NCBI RefSeq assembly: GCF_014502795.1
Contig: NZ_JACVHF010000005.1
Coordinates: forward strand, 1-64,000
Direction of reading: 5' to 3'
Length of the DNA: 64,000 bases
Source: Heliobacterium chlorum
Lineage (GTDB): Bacteria; Bacillota; Desulfitobacteriia; Heliobacteriales; Heliobacteriaceae
Positions 50,540 to 59,663 of the stretch are shown piece after piece. A program made the position numbers and the translations under genes. Positions within the stretch are counted from its first letter, which is position 1; each line of letters opens with the position of its first letter. The notes beneath the pieces are model-generated. The model saw nothing but the letters and a program-made list of their open reading frames with translations, was not told the DNA's origin and did not search any database.

Positions 50540-51640
50540 ATGAAGCGCAATATTCCCCTTTACACTGAGGATGTAACACAAAAACTGATCGTCAAACTGC
50601 CTGGAACAGCTTGTAACATCTCCTGTGATTATTGCTTTGAAAAAGGAAAAAAGCTGGATTTTATTGAGGCCATGTCACCGCTCACCTTGGAGAACTCTTT
50701 GAACTGGATAGGACAACCCATTGAGATCATGCTGCACGGCGGAGAGCCATTGATGATCGGGAAAGAGCGATTTGATTCGCTATTAGACTTGATCAGTCGC
50801 CATAAGGAACAGATACGATCGGTTTTTCTTCAAACGAACGGAACTCTTTTGGACCATGAGTGGCTGGAATTACTTTTTAATCACTACAAGCATTTGAACA
50901 TTGAAGTAGCCATTAGCCTAGATGGAACGGCGGAGATGAATAAACTCAGGGTCACTAAAGATGGCAAACCGACTTTTGAATCGATCATTCATGCCTTTAA
51001 GCTTCTTGAAGGTATAGGAAAAAAGGCAGGCTTGCTCAGTGTCATCTCGAAGCATGCCTTAGATTTTACAGAGTCCTATGTGGATATGTTGCTTAGTATC
51101 GACAATTTGCGATTTGTGAAAATCAACCCTCTGTTTGATGTTATTCCTGGTGGTTTAGATAGGAATAGCATCACACCTCAAGAGTTTACGGAGTTTCTGA
51201 AAGGAGTGTTCCTTTCATACATCAACAGAGGTGGGTACAGGAAGTTTCCAATTGAGCCTTTCCTGAGCTTAATCCAACAAATCGAAGGTGTAGGTTCTAA
51301 GTATTGCAATTATAATCAGAAAAAATGTCTGAACTTTACGACCCTTTATCCCGATGGAAAGATGTCCATCTGTGATTGCTTCTCTATCGCAGATTTTCCC
51401 ATCAAGACGCAAGACGTTGACTCATTTCGGGTTGCCATTGAACTGCTGAGCTATTCGGAAAAAGTACAGGAATTGAAAAAAATGATGGAAGAATGCCAAA
51501 AATGCGATATCTGGTCACTTTGTCAGGGAGGTTGTCTCTCTCAGAGATGGTACTTCCAAAAATACGCACCTGAACTCCACGAAGACTATTGCCTGCATCG
51601 AAGAGAGTTATTTGGTTTTACAAAGGAGTTACTATGTTAA
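50540..51640 (+). CDS. radical SAM/SPASM peptide maturase-like enzyme (1)
   Basis: A 366-aa protein. The radical-SAM CX3CX2C motif is Cys25-NIS-Cys29-DY-Cys32, followed by HGGEPL (the GGE motif) and QTNGTLL. The C-terminal SPASM-type region has CNYNQKKCLNF, ICDC, ECQKCDIWSLCQGGCL and DYC, enough Cys for auxiliary Fe-S clusters. Such anaerobic sulfatase-maturase-like enzymes modify peptides. It is the first gene after the precursor and its attenuator. The ATG follows AGGAG, and the gene overlaps the next by seven bases. Confidence 0.9.
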   Translation: MKRNIPLYTEDVTQKLIVKLPGTACNISCDYCFEKGKKLDFIEAMSPLTLENSLNWIGQPIEIMLHGGEPLMIGKERFDSLLDLISRHKEQIRSVFLQTNGTLLDHEWLELLFNHYKHLNIEVAISLDGTAEMNKLRVTKDGKPTFESIIHAFKLLEGIGKKAGLLSVISKHALDFTESYVDMLLSIDNLRFVKINPLFDVIPGGLDRNSITPQEFTEFLKGVFLSYINRGGYRKFPIEPFLSLIQQIEGVGSKYCNYNQKKCLNFTTLYPDGKMSICDCFSIADFPIKTQDVDSFRVAIELLSYSEKVQELKKMMEECQKCDIWSLCQGGCLSQRWYFQKYAPELHEDYCLHRRELFGFTKELLC

Positions 51641-52599
51641 CATTTGATCTTAAAGTGGGATACTCTTGCAACAACGATTGTAAGCATTGTGTCATAGCGG
51701 ATAGTCGCGATAAGCTAATCAATTTAGGAAAGTCCATTGATTTAACGACAGCAGAATGCGTTGAACAAATTGAGCAAGCCGCTTCAAATGGTGCGAAAAA
51801 CATCGTTCTAACAGGCGGCGAAGTGACCATAAGAAATGATCTCCTATCTCTTCTGAACAAAAGCAAAGATCTAGGTTTGGGAATTCGAATGCAGACCAAC
51901 GGAAGGTTGCTATCGAACCTATCTTTGATTGAATCCGTGAAGGCGATTCAAGATATTCACTTCATCGTTGCCTTACATGGCCCCGATGCAACCACCCATG
52001 ATTCCATCACGCAAAGAGCAGGAAGTTTCGAAGAGACAGTCCAAGGGATTACTTCAATGACAGGCATAGAGAAAAAAGTGATTGGGAAGATGGTCATTTC
52101 CAAAATGAATAAAAATCAACTTACCGAAGTATTAATCCTGCTCAATGATCTTGGGGTGAAACATGTCTGTCTGGCGTTTCCTCATGGGCAAGGTGGGGCA
52201 AGAGTGAACTTTGATGAATTAATCCCTCGATACAGCGATATAGCGGATGAGTTAAAGAAAGCCATCCAAAAAGCAGAGGAACTGAAGATGTCTATTGAAT
52301 TTGAAGCAATCCCTTTCTGTATCATCCCAAACTATCCCTATCTTGTTGGTGAACTTCAATACTTAGGGGAAGGTGGAACTTTTTTCGCTCAGGTGCACGA
52401 AGAAATATTAGAATGGAACTGTGTCCGCTTAGCGATAAAGAAGAAAACAGAAAAATGCGAAGCCTGTTTTTACGCTCCCCTCTGTGAAGGTCCTTGGGAA
52501 GAGTACATTGATCGGTTTGGTGATGCTGACTTGTCTCCAGTGGTCGCCGCTGCTGAAGAGAAGGAGAAGCTCCAATATTTATTGGCCCAAATTAAGTAG
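51634..52599 (+). CDS. radical SAM protein (PqqE/MoaA-like) (2)
   Basis: A 321-aa enzyme. The ATG at 51634 follows AAAGGAG and overlaps the previous stop. Radical-SAM Cys12, Cys16 and Cys19 (CNNDCKHC), then LTGGEVTIRNDL and QTNGRLL. A C-terminal Cys set (EWNC, then CEACFYAPLCEGPW) probably binds an auxiliary cluster, as in the twitch/SPASM proteins. It lacks the long insertion of full SPASM enzymes. Confidence 0.88.
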   Translation: MLTFDLKVGYSCNNDCKHCVIADSRDKLINLGKSIDLTTAECVEQIEQAASNGAKNIVLTGGEVTIRNDLLSLLNKSKDLGLGIRMQTNGRLLSNLSLIESVKAIQDIHFIVALHGPDATTHDSITQRAGSFEETVQGITSMTGIEKKVIGKMVISKMNKNQLTEVLILLNDLGVKHVCLAFPHGQGGARVNFDELIPRYSDIADELKKAIQKAEELKMSIEFEAIPFCIIPNYPYLVGELQYLGEGGTFFAQVHEEILEWNCVRLAIKKKTEKCEACFYAPLCEGPWEEYIDRFGDADLSPVVAAAEEKEKLQYLLAQIK

Positions 52600-52653
52600 C
52601 TTTCCTTTTGTCGTAATCGACACCGCAACTTTTGAAAAGGACAGGATAAATCA

Positions 52654-53796
52654 ATGAACGTAGATCAACTGCGCAACATATTCCCCAAATACGCGATCTA
52701 TGTAAATGTGCCTTTCTGCCGGCGCCCTTGTTCCTTTTGTCATTATAAAGCGAATCTAACCTTTGGTTGTTCTTCCGTTGAGTCAACTTACGTTGAGAAA
52801 TTGACAAAGCAAATCCATGAATTGTTGCCCTTTGTAGATTCGAAGAATACTGTAGAAAGCCTATATTTCGGTGGGGGCACACCATCTTTACTTCGACCAG
52901 ACCAACTGGAGGAGATTTTTGAAGCCTTAGATCACTACATAGAAGAGACTAATGAAGTATCCATGGAAGTGCACCCCAGCGGATGGAATAAGAAGTATTT
53001 AGATCTTAACCGATTTACGCGTTATTCATTTGGTGTTCAGACATTCAACCAGCGACGTTCGATGGAATGGCGAAGAGAGGCCACCTCTTTTGAAGAAATA
53101 GGGGACATCTTGTCTATGATTCGAGCACATACACCGGAAGCCCAGATCAATCTTGATCTGCTCTTTGAGCAGACATTGGATCTACAAGACGTTATTTGTG
53201 CAGCAAAGTTACAACCGGATAGCATCACCATCTATCCGAAGACAGGGCCCAAAAAAGCTGGAGATATTCTCAAGATCAAGCAGTCCATCGAAGCGGCGAA
53301 TGCTAACTTGGAACACTACTCCCCTTTAAATAAGGGAAGCTTTATCTTCATCAAAAAAGGCTCATCTTGTTCAAGGTATGCCAATCATGAATACGAAGAA
53401 GTAGGAGATATCATCGGCTTCGGCCATAACAGTGTAACCTTCCTTGGTGACACTGCCTACCTTTGTTCCTACGATAGGGATGGTTACGCATATCGACGTA
53501 AATTTTCAAACCGATATTTACGTATCCTACTTCAAGGAATTGTCACGTCTGTCACCTATGATCGTGTTAAAGAAATCGCTCCAGAAATATTGGACTTTTT
53601 AAGTCCTCACGAGGATGGCCACACCTGCTATCTTCCAACAGAAAAGATAAGGAGTTTTTATGAATACATCCAAGATCGATACCCAGCCGACATTGTCCGG
53701 ACCTTTTCACAAACCGTCCTCTATGGCGACGACAACCCAGCCCTCCTTAAAGAAGCCGAAAATGCTCCCCTATTTCATTCTGATCGAGGGAATTGA
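52654..53796 (+). CDS. HemN/HemW-like radical SAM enzyme (3)
   Basis: A 380-aa protein. AIYVNVPFCRRPCSFCHY carries Cys22, Cys26 and Cys29 in the HemN/HemW setting; LYFGGGTPSLL, SMEVHPSG and SFGVQTFNQ follow the same family. HemW proteins traffic haem, and class C radical-SAM methyltransferases and cyclopropanases of natural-product clusters share this fold. The place in a biosynthetic-looking cluster favours the second role. The last 46 codons overlap the following gene in another frame. Confidence 0.85.
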   Translation: MNVDQLRNIFPKYAIYVNVPFCRRPCSFCHYKANLTFGCSSVESTYVEKLTKQIHELLPFVDSKNTVESLYFGGGTPSLLRPDQLEEIFEALDHYIEETNEVSMEVHPSGWNKKYLDLNRFTRYSFGVQTFNQRRSMEWRREATSFEEIGDILSMIRAHTPEAQINLDLLFEQTLDLQDVICAAKLQPDSITIYPKTGPKKAGDILKIKQSIEAANANLEHYSPLNKGSFIFIKKGSSCSRYANHEYEEVGDIIGFGHNSVTFLGDTAYLCSYDRDGYAYRRKFSNRYLRILLQGIVTSVTYDRVKEIAPEILDFLSPHEDGHTCYLPTEKIRSFYEYIQDRYPADIVRTFSQTVLYGDDNPALLKEAENAPLFHSDRGN

Positions 53797-54388
53797 TGGT
53801 AGTGGCAAAGATACCCTTGCTAACTATCTGAAGGAGGCCATCTACGAGCACTTTCGTTACGACCCTAGTTCAACCCTCTCCATCGTAGGTCAACCTTCTT
53901 ATCGTTTTGATGAAAGCGGGGAAGTGAGAAAGTTTATCGAAGAGGGAATCGTATCCCTTCCTTATGCAGAAATGGTTGAAAAGTTAAGTGCAAATCGCAG
54001 ATTGCATGAGCAGTATCTGAGTAAATACAAAGGCATCATCCTTTGCATCCGTGGACTTCTAACGGACTTAGCGACGCTCGCTAATCGTTTTGGTAGAGAG
54101 CACAAAGGAAACTTAGGGCAAAAGATACAGATTGATGAACTCATCATCCTAGATACATCTCCCGAGGTTGCCCGGCAACGGATAGTTGAACGAGCGATTC
54201 CGACGACCTGGCGGGAAAGCCTTGAGCATCTGAATTTTTTCCGTGACTACTACATCCACCATTCTGACCATCTGAAGGTTACGAAGAAGAGAGTGCTTCA
54301 AAACTTGACGCACCAAGAAATGCGCGATACCGCCCATGAAATCACTGAGCAGCTTTCGATGAAAGCCAACCTGGAGGAAGAAGAGTGA
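53660..54388 (+). CDS. thymidylate-kinase-like P-loop kinase
   Basis: A 242-aa nucleotide-kinase-like protein. FILIEGIDGSGKDTLANYL (P-loop) lies at about residues 38-56, then a lid-type region and IDELIILDTSPEVARQRIVER, as in Tmk. The AAGGAG-TTTTT-ATG at 53660 is the best ribosome-binding site and gives a 34-residue leader; a later ATG at 53762 starts right at the kinase fold but has no good site. The overlap with the upstream gene is 137 bases. The usual Tmk DR(Y/F) motif is replaced here by CIRGLLT, so the substrate may not be dTMP. Overlaps the next gene by four bases. Confidence 0.8.
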   Translation: MNTSKIDTQPTLSGPFHKPSSMATTTQPSLKKPKMLPYFILIEGIDGSGKDTLANYLKEAIYEHFRYDPSSTLSIVGQPSYRFDESGEVRKFIEEGIVSLPYAEMVEKLSANRRLHEQYLSKYKGIILCIRGLLTDLATLANRFGREHKGNLGQKIQIDELIILDTSPEVARQRIVERAIPTTWRESLEHLNFFRDYYIHHSDHLKVTKKRVLQNLTHQEMRDTAHEITEQLSMKANLEEEE

Positions 54389-55416
54389 CTTCTCTCCATA
54401 GTTGCAGCCAAAGCGGTGTTCCCCAATATCACACTGTGATCCTGAAGACGGTAGGTAGTGCCTGCAACATGCGCTGTGCCTACTGCTATGAACATGACCT
54501 ACGGGCTGAGGCGTCCCCATTTCTTCAACCTAATGATTTTAAGGAATTCTTGAATCAAATTTCTCACTCCAGTGAAGTGAACTTTCTTTTTCATGGTGGA
54601 GAACCCCTTTTATACCCTAAACCGTGGATGAAAGAGATGCTCCATATGATCAAGGAAGCCTTACCGGGAAAGCATATGATTCAATTTCAAACGAATGGAA
54701 CCTTGATCGATGAAGAATGGCTTGAGATCTTTAAAGAAGTAGAAGCTTATGTGGCTGTCTCCATTTCTCTCGATCCTCTAAGCGATATATCCCTTCGGCA
54801 CTTACCTGGTGAGGATTATCGGAAGATCGTGCTCAAGCGGATCGCCGATGTTTTGCGTGAATTAGGCACAGTTGGCGTTGTATCTGTAGCACATCAAGCG
54901 AATCTTTCTGCCTATACCCTCTTTATCGAAGAACTGATTTCCATCGGTGTGCCTTATTTGACAATTAATAAAATCCGCCGAAATCACCAAGCGAAGGTCC
55001 AGGCCAACCGATATCTGCTCAGTGAGACGGACTATGTATCCTTTATCAAAGAGACCATGACGGATTGGCTCAATCGTAGATTGTATGAGAAAATTCAGAT
55101 CCAACCGTTCATCTCTCTCTTATCTACAGATGTGAATCAGATCTGCCAGTACTTACCTTTAGAAGGGAAATGTCAATCCTTTATCACCTTATATCCAGAC
55201 AAGCAAATCTCTAATTGCAATCACTTGCATCAAGACCGGCAAAATATATATCAAAAAAATCGTAACAAACTCACAGAGGATTGCATCTATTGTTCGATTT
55301 ACGAATGGTGTGGTGGCGGTTGCCTCGCAGAAGAAAAGGAAGATGATTTCTGCCAGGCCAGGGGTCATCTTCATCAATTTATCAAAGGAGTGTTCAATGA
55401 AGGTTCAGGGACTTAA
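54385..55416 (+). CDS. radical SAM/SPASM enzyme (4)
   Basis: A 343-aa protein similar in plan to the one at 50540. Radical-SAM Cys27, Cys31 and Cys34 (CNMRCAYC), FHGGEPLLYP and QTNGTLI. SPASM-type C-terminus: QICQYLPLEGKCQSF, NCNH, CIYCSIYEWCGGGCL, DDFC. The two SPASM enzymes share order of Cys and local sequence (CDIWSLCQGGC versus CSIYEWCGGGC) and may act in sequence on the same peptide. GTG start in a GTGA junction with the kinase gene. Confidence 0.88.
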   Translation: MTSLHSCSQSGVPQYHTVILKTVGSACNMRCAYCYEHDLRAEASPFLQPNDFKEFLNQISHSSEVNFLFHGGEPLLYPKPWMKEMLHMIKEALPGKHMIQFQTNGTLIDEEWLEIFKEVEAYVAVSISLDPLSDISLRHLPGEDYRKIVLKRIADVLRELGTVGVVSVAHQANLSAYTLFIEELISIGVPYLTINKIRRNHQAKVQANRYLLSETDYVSFIKETMTDWLNRRLYEKIQIQPFISLLSTDVNQICQYLPLEGKCQSFITLYPDKQISNCNHLHQDRQNIYQKNRNKLTEDCIYCSIYEWCGGGCLAEEKEDDFCQARGHLHQFIKGVFNEGSGT

Positions 55417-58400
55417 TTACCACAATATCGAGGATCTCAGTCTGCAGCTTCCTCATGATGCTTCCTTGGGGATTGCAGGGCTTTCCGGTTCAGGAAAAAG
55501 TTCTTTTTGCACTGTACTATCGGCAGAATCACAAAGACGTATCGTCACGCTCTTGCCCAAAAGTGAGTATCAATTCCTCTTTGGTGAACTGAGTATTACG
55601 AATCACGGGGCCCTTGAAATTCTGGAAATTCCTTTTATCATGTTCTTGAGAAATTTGACGGCCAATCTAAATCCTCGATCGACAGTAGGCACTCATACGG
55701 GAATCTTTGGGGCCATCCGTCGTTCTTTTGCCCAAAAAACAGGTGAATCATCGGAATTCTTCTCCTTCAATCTTCCTCTCAACTGGTGTCCCAAATGTAA
55801 AGGCCGTGGAACCTTCAGAGGGGTGACTTGCCAGAATTGCGTAGGCAGTCGATATTCAAGCAAAATCCTTGACTATACGATAGAGACAGGCTTTGGAAAG
55901 AAAAACATATGCTCAATCCATGACTTGCCCATTGAACAAATCAGCCAGATCGCCGATGACTTAGAACTTGGTCAAAAAGAAAGAACGATTATTCGAAACA
56001 TGATGGCTATGAAGATTGGATACTTATCGTCAAGTCGCGTTGTGGGGACCCTTTCGGGAGGAGAATTTTCTCGTCTTGTTTTGTCTGAGTTTATTGCCCA
56101 TAGTTCATCTTCCGTCATTGCCATCGATGAATTATCGCTCGGGTTAGACGAGAATTCCCTGCAAGAGGTGCTGGCCAATATAAGAGAGTTAGGTTCAACC
56201 AATCAGCTATGGTTTATCGACCATTCTCGTACGGTGCTCAATACCACTGAACGCAAGTTGTTCTTTGGTCCAGGGAGTGGCTCTGAAGGTGGTCAAATCG
56301 TCGATAAAGAAACAAATCCGATTGAACCTCATATCCCAGCCAAACCAGAAGAAGCGGCCCATCAGTGGATAACACTAGAAGGCTTGTTTTGTCGAAACGT
56401 CCAAATCCCTCGGACAAAGCTTCCGTTAAATCGTTTGGTCGTCGTTACCGGAGAATCGGGATGCGGTAAGACGACGTTGATGAGAGATTGCATAGTCACC
56501 AATCCTAAGGTGGCTAATGATCATGGGCGAATCGTCTTTATTGGGCAAGCGAAATATCAATCCGTAACTTCCCGTTCTACCATTGCTACCTTTCTTGGTG
56601 TTAATGACATGTTGCGCAGTTTGCCTGGTGGGAAAAGCAGTCGCTGCAGTTACTGTGGCGGAAGTGGTTTACAAGAGGAACTTCTGGAATGCGCCTTTTG
56701 TAAGGGTACAGGTTATGATCCGGACTTCTATCATAAAAAAGTGAATCAATCTTTGACTGTGAAGGAGTTGCTTTCCCATCCGATCGGTGAAATCATCGAT
56801 AAACTCCCTGTAGATCACGCGGTGACTCAAAGACTGATCTTCCTCTGTCGGCTAGGATCAGGCTACTTAACGTTAAGTCGTCCCATACGAACGCTTTCAA
56901 CAGGTGAATTCCAATGCATCCATCTCTCAGATGAATCTTATGGCACCGATCAGGATAAACCGCAGATCCTCATATTTGATGAGCCTTCAAGAGGGCTTTC
57001 CCAAAATCTGCTCAATAATTTGGTGAAGGCGCTTCGTGAACAGATTGAAAAACGTGGAAGTACAGTCTGGATGGTCGAACATAACCCTTACATGTTAAGC
57101 AATGCCGATTATGTCATTGACTTTGGGGAGCGCTCATTGGAACCGATTCGACAGCTTGAAGTGCTCACCTATCACGATTGGGCAGAAAAGAAAAAGAGTG
57201 AGAAGGTGGCATCGAATCCAATCGCTGTCCAATCTTCGCTCAAAGAGAGAAGCGGCTTGTCAGTCTTGTCCGATGAGGGTGATCGAAGTGCTTTCTTTAC
57301 GGACGGCAAAGAGCGGTTTTATGGTGGTCTGTTAAAAAAGTTTTCTTCCACAGCCGGTTGGATCTATGGAGATATTCCAACTAGAGATCTGGAACCTACG
57401 ATCGCCATTGACTTTGAAAATGATCACCTTTTTAGTCATCATACCTACGTCTTTGAAATCGCAGATGTGGCAAACAGGATCGTCGGGAATTCAGGCTTCT
57501 CCCATGAAGAATTGCAGTTTTTCGACTACAGCAACAAAGAGATGTTATGTAAGTACTGCAAAGGGACTGGTGAAATCACTGCCTTTGAAAAAGAAGCAGT
57601 GATCTTAAATGAGGGGAAATCAATATGGGATGGTTTACTTTCTGTTGAAACGATGGATCACTTAAAGAACTATAACTTCTCGAAGATTCGCTTTTTATTT
57701 AGAGAAATCAAAAAAACGACAAAGCTTGATTTAGCAAAAGCTGAAGCAGATATGAATGATGAAGAAAAGAAAGCCCTGTGGTACGGAGTATGGGATCATT
57801 CTTTCTTGTATTCACAGAAAGGTTCTTATTACAGATGGAGAGGATTAACATTCCTCATCCAGAAATATGTGCGCAGTTCCAAGTCTTGGCTTAAGGACGT
57901 ACTGAAAAAATCAAGCCATACGAAAACGTGTCCCATATGCAATGGAGATCTGCTGTTCCATAGAAGAGAACTTTTCATCAAAGGGCGGGACATTCGAGAA
58001 TGGTTGCGCCTTCCTCTGTCAGAAATTGCGCAATCTTTCCCCGACATCCCCGTTATCCAGCGACTTGCCACGATTCTTCCTGAGGGGACGTGTGCAAATG
58101 ATGATGTATCTTTGCTACAAAGGGACATCCAAGCAAGACTAAAGTTATTTGAAATCGTAGAACGATCATTTTTTGGTTTTCACTTTGTCTTTAACAATGT
58201 CCTCCCCTATTTCACCTTGGAAGATGACCTTCTCCGTAAACTCTCCCAAAATAACGAAGTGACGCTCTGCGATGACCCAGAAATTGCACAAACGAAAGAT
58301 GTGATCATCGCAGAGTTTGCATCCTTTAGCCATGATGGGGACGCATTGGTCTGGGAAGTGCTGGGCTATAAAAAAGTTAACACAGAAATACAGCGCCTAA

Positions 58401-58708
58401 AGAAGAATGCTCCCTGTCCCACGTGTCTAGGGAAAGGACGATTCAAAGTTGAAAGCCCAGAAGACATTGTCGATGCTTATTATATTACCTGCAGTCACTG
58501 TTCGGGAGAAGGGATATCTTCCGATGGGCTTGGACAGATGATTCAAGGTGTACTAGCGAAAACCTGGCTATTCGGCAGAGTTTCTGATCTGCCCGAATTT
58601 GAGGTGCTGGAAGGGACTTATAGGTCAGCCAGAATCATGGCTAAGCTGAAAGAACTGGAAAAATCGACCTTGAAATCACTATTGGCCTTCTTAAAGAGCA
58701 AGAAGTAA
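55397..58708 (+). CDS. divergent UvrA-like ABC ATPase with unusual third module
   Basis: A 1103-aa UvrA paralogue. The ATG at 55397 follows AAAGGAG and overlaps the preceding gene. NBD-A: Walker [10 protein letters not shown] (28-36), [20 protein letters not shown], zinc module CPKCKGRG...CQNC, signature TLSGGEFSRL (about 217), Walker B VIAIDELSLGL (about 240). NBD-B: GESGCGKTT (about 352), zinc module CSYCGGSG...CAFCKGTG (about 415-435), signature LSTGEFQ (about 498), ILIFDEPSRGL (about 523). The C-terminal 500 residues have no Walker motifs but three more Cys pairs (about 717, 844, 1005-1035) that resemble UvrA insertion and zinc regions. The UvrA-like protein DrrC protects daunorubicin producers, so self-resistance is a reasonable guess here. 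Confidence 0.85.
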   Translation: MKVQGLNYHNIEDLSLQLPHDASLGIAGLSGSGKSSFCTVLSAESQRRIVTLLPKSEYQFLFGELSITNHGALEILEIPFIMFLRNLTANLNPRSTVGTHTGIFGAIRRSFAQKTGESSEFFSFNLPLNWCPKCKGRGTFRGVTCQNCVGSRYSSKILDYTIETGFGKKNICSIHDLPIEQISQIADDLELGQKERTIIRNMMAMKIGYLSSSRVVGTLSGGEFSRLVLSEFIAHSSSSVIAIDELSLGLDENSLQEVLANIRELGSTNQLWFIDHSRTVLNTTERKLFFGPGSGSEGGQIVDKETNPIEPHIPAKPEEAAHQWITLEGLFCRNVQIPRTKLPLNRLVVVTGESGCGKTTLMRDCIVTNPKVANDHGRIVFIGQAKYQSVTSRSTIATFLGVNDMLRSLPGGKSSRCSYCGGSGLQEELLECAFCKGTGYDPDFYHKKVNQSLTVKELLSHPIGEIIDKLPVDHAVTQRLIFLCRLGSGYLTLSRPIRTLSTGEFQCIHLSDESYGTDQDKPQILIFDEPSRGLSQNLLNNLVKALREQIEKRGSTVWMVEHNPYMLSNADYVIDFGERSLEPIRQLEVLTYHDWAEKKKSEKVASNPIAVQSSLKERSGLSVLSDEGDRSAFFTDGKERFYGGLLKKFSSTAGWIYGDIPTRDLEPTIAIDFENDHLFSHHTYVFEIADVANRIVGNSGFSHEELQFFDYSNKEMLCKYCKGTGEITAFEKEAVILNEGKSIWDGLLSVETMDHLKNYNFSKIRFLFREIKKTTKLDLAKAEADMNDEEKKALWYGVWDHSFLYSQKGSYYRWRGLTFLIQKYVRSSKSWLKDVLKKSSHTKTCPICNGDLLFHRRELFIKGRDIREWLRLPLSEIAQSFPDIPVIQRLATILPEGTCANDDVSLLQRDIQARLKLFEIVERSFFGFHFVFNNVLPYFTLEDDLLRKLSQNNEVTLCDDPEIAQTKDVIIAEFASFSHDGDALVWEVLGYKKVNTEIQRLKKNAPCPTCLGKGRFKVESPEDIVDAYYITCSHCSGEGISSDGLGQMIQGVLAKTWLFGRVSDLPEFEVLEGTYRSARIMAKLKELEKSTLKSLLAFLKSKK

Positions 58709-58770
58709 CTTTTTTATTATCCTGTCTCCAAAAATATAAAAATGACAAGGAGAACCTGTATGAAGCTGAT

Positions 58771-58828
58771 ATACTTCCCTTGTGGTAGACAGATGAAATA
58801 ATAAAATCTGTCACTTCAAGGGGAGTAT
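58771..58828. repeat. IS3-type element terminus-like inverted repeat
   Basis: ATACTTCCCTTG...GACAGAT (58771-58794) pairs imperfectly with ATCTGTCACTTCAAGGGGAG (58806-58825), followed at 58834 by ATGTCTAAAAGAGCC, which resembles the start of an IS3-family orfA but reaches a stop after twelve codons. It is probably a decayed insertion-sequence end. Confidence 0.45.
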
Positions 58829-58879
58829 TTTTTATGTCTAAAAGAGCCATTGATCCAGAGGTTAGCGCTTGAGGAGACT

Positions 58880-59360
58880 AAAGCGGTTAATGTTCCCCCA
58901 TGAGGCCACACTGGAAACGTTCGCTTCTAGCTTTCGAAACAGTATTTCTAAGCGATGATGAAACAAATGACTGATCTGGCTTGATTGGAAAGTGCGTACA
59001 ATATTATGTTTCTTGGACCATAAGGCGTGGGGTAAACGCATTTGGCGATATCGTTAGGCATCAAAGCATTGATGCGGTTACTCCGTTTGCTTTATCAGCA
59101 TGGACGACTTCATCTACGCCCTTAAAGCCGAAACCGTCTCCAGCGGTAGTCGTAAAAAGCTAAAAGCCCTGTACGGATCCAACCTTGCCATCCTTGATGA
59201 GGTTGAGTTCCAACCGATAACGAGGAAGAGGCGCGTCAACTATTTGAATTTATCAACAGGCTCTATCAGCAAACTTCTGTAATCCCTACCTCCAAGAAGA
59301 GCTTTGAAGAATGTGGTGAATTCCTCGGCGACACGGTCATCACTGCGGTATGCTTAACCG
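58880..59360 (+). pseudogene. IS21-family IstB ATPase remnant
   Basis: Scattered over frames are pieces of IstB: TLETFASSFRNSISKR, LIWLDWKVRTI, GYSVCFISMDDFIYALK, KLKALYGSNLAILDEVEF, then after a frameshift EEARQLFEFINRLYQQTSVI and KSFEECGEFLGDTVIT. Several stops and shifts make it non-functional. The sequence after it to about 59660 contains only short frames without support. Confidence 0.8.
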
Positions 59361-59663
59361 GTTTATGCACAAGCGCGAATGTTTAAATGCGAGGCGACGG
59401 TTGCCGCTTGGCCCCCCCTTAACCGAATTTTGGCGGATGAAGATCCAAGATAATTTTCAATTTTACAGGTGGTGTACAGCGGCAAAAAATGCCGTATTTT
59501 ACTTCAACGCTAACACCTGGCGTATGTATTGCGAAAATGAAAGAAATATGGGACAATGTCTTTGGATAAGTTTTAAATATAAGGGACAGGGATCCATTGT
59601 GGTTAAAGAATTATTTGAACATAGAATTAGTTACTATTTAATATACTGATGAACCTTGGTCGC

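Noticed and set aside
55310-55396. Upstream in-frame extension of the UvrA-like protein
   Set aside because: It overlaps the SPASM gene and lacks a ribosome-binding site, while ATG 55397 has AAAGGAG and gives a normal UvrA-like N-terminus.
59350-59649. A 99-codon frame after the IstB remnant
   Set aside because: No start signal; it begins within IS21 debris and shows no domain or compositional sign of a gene.
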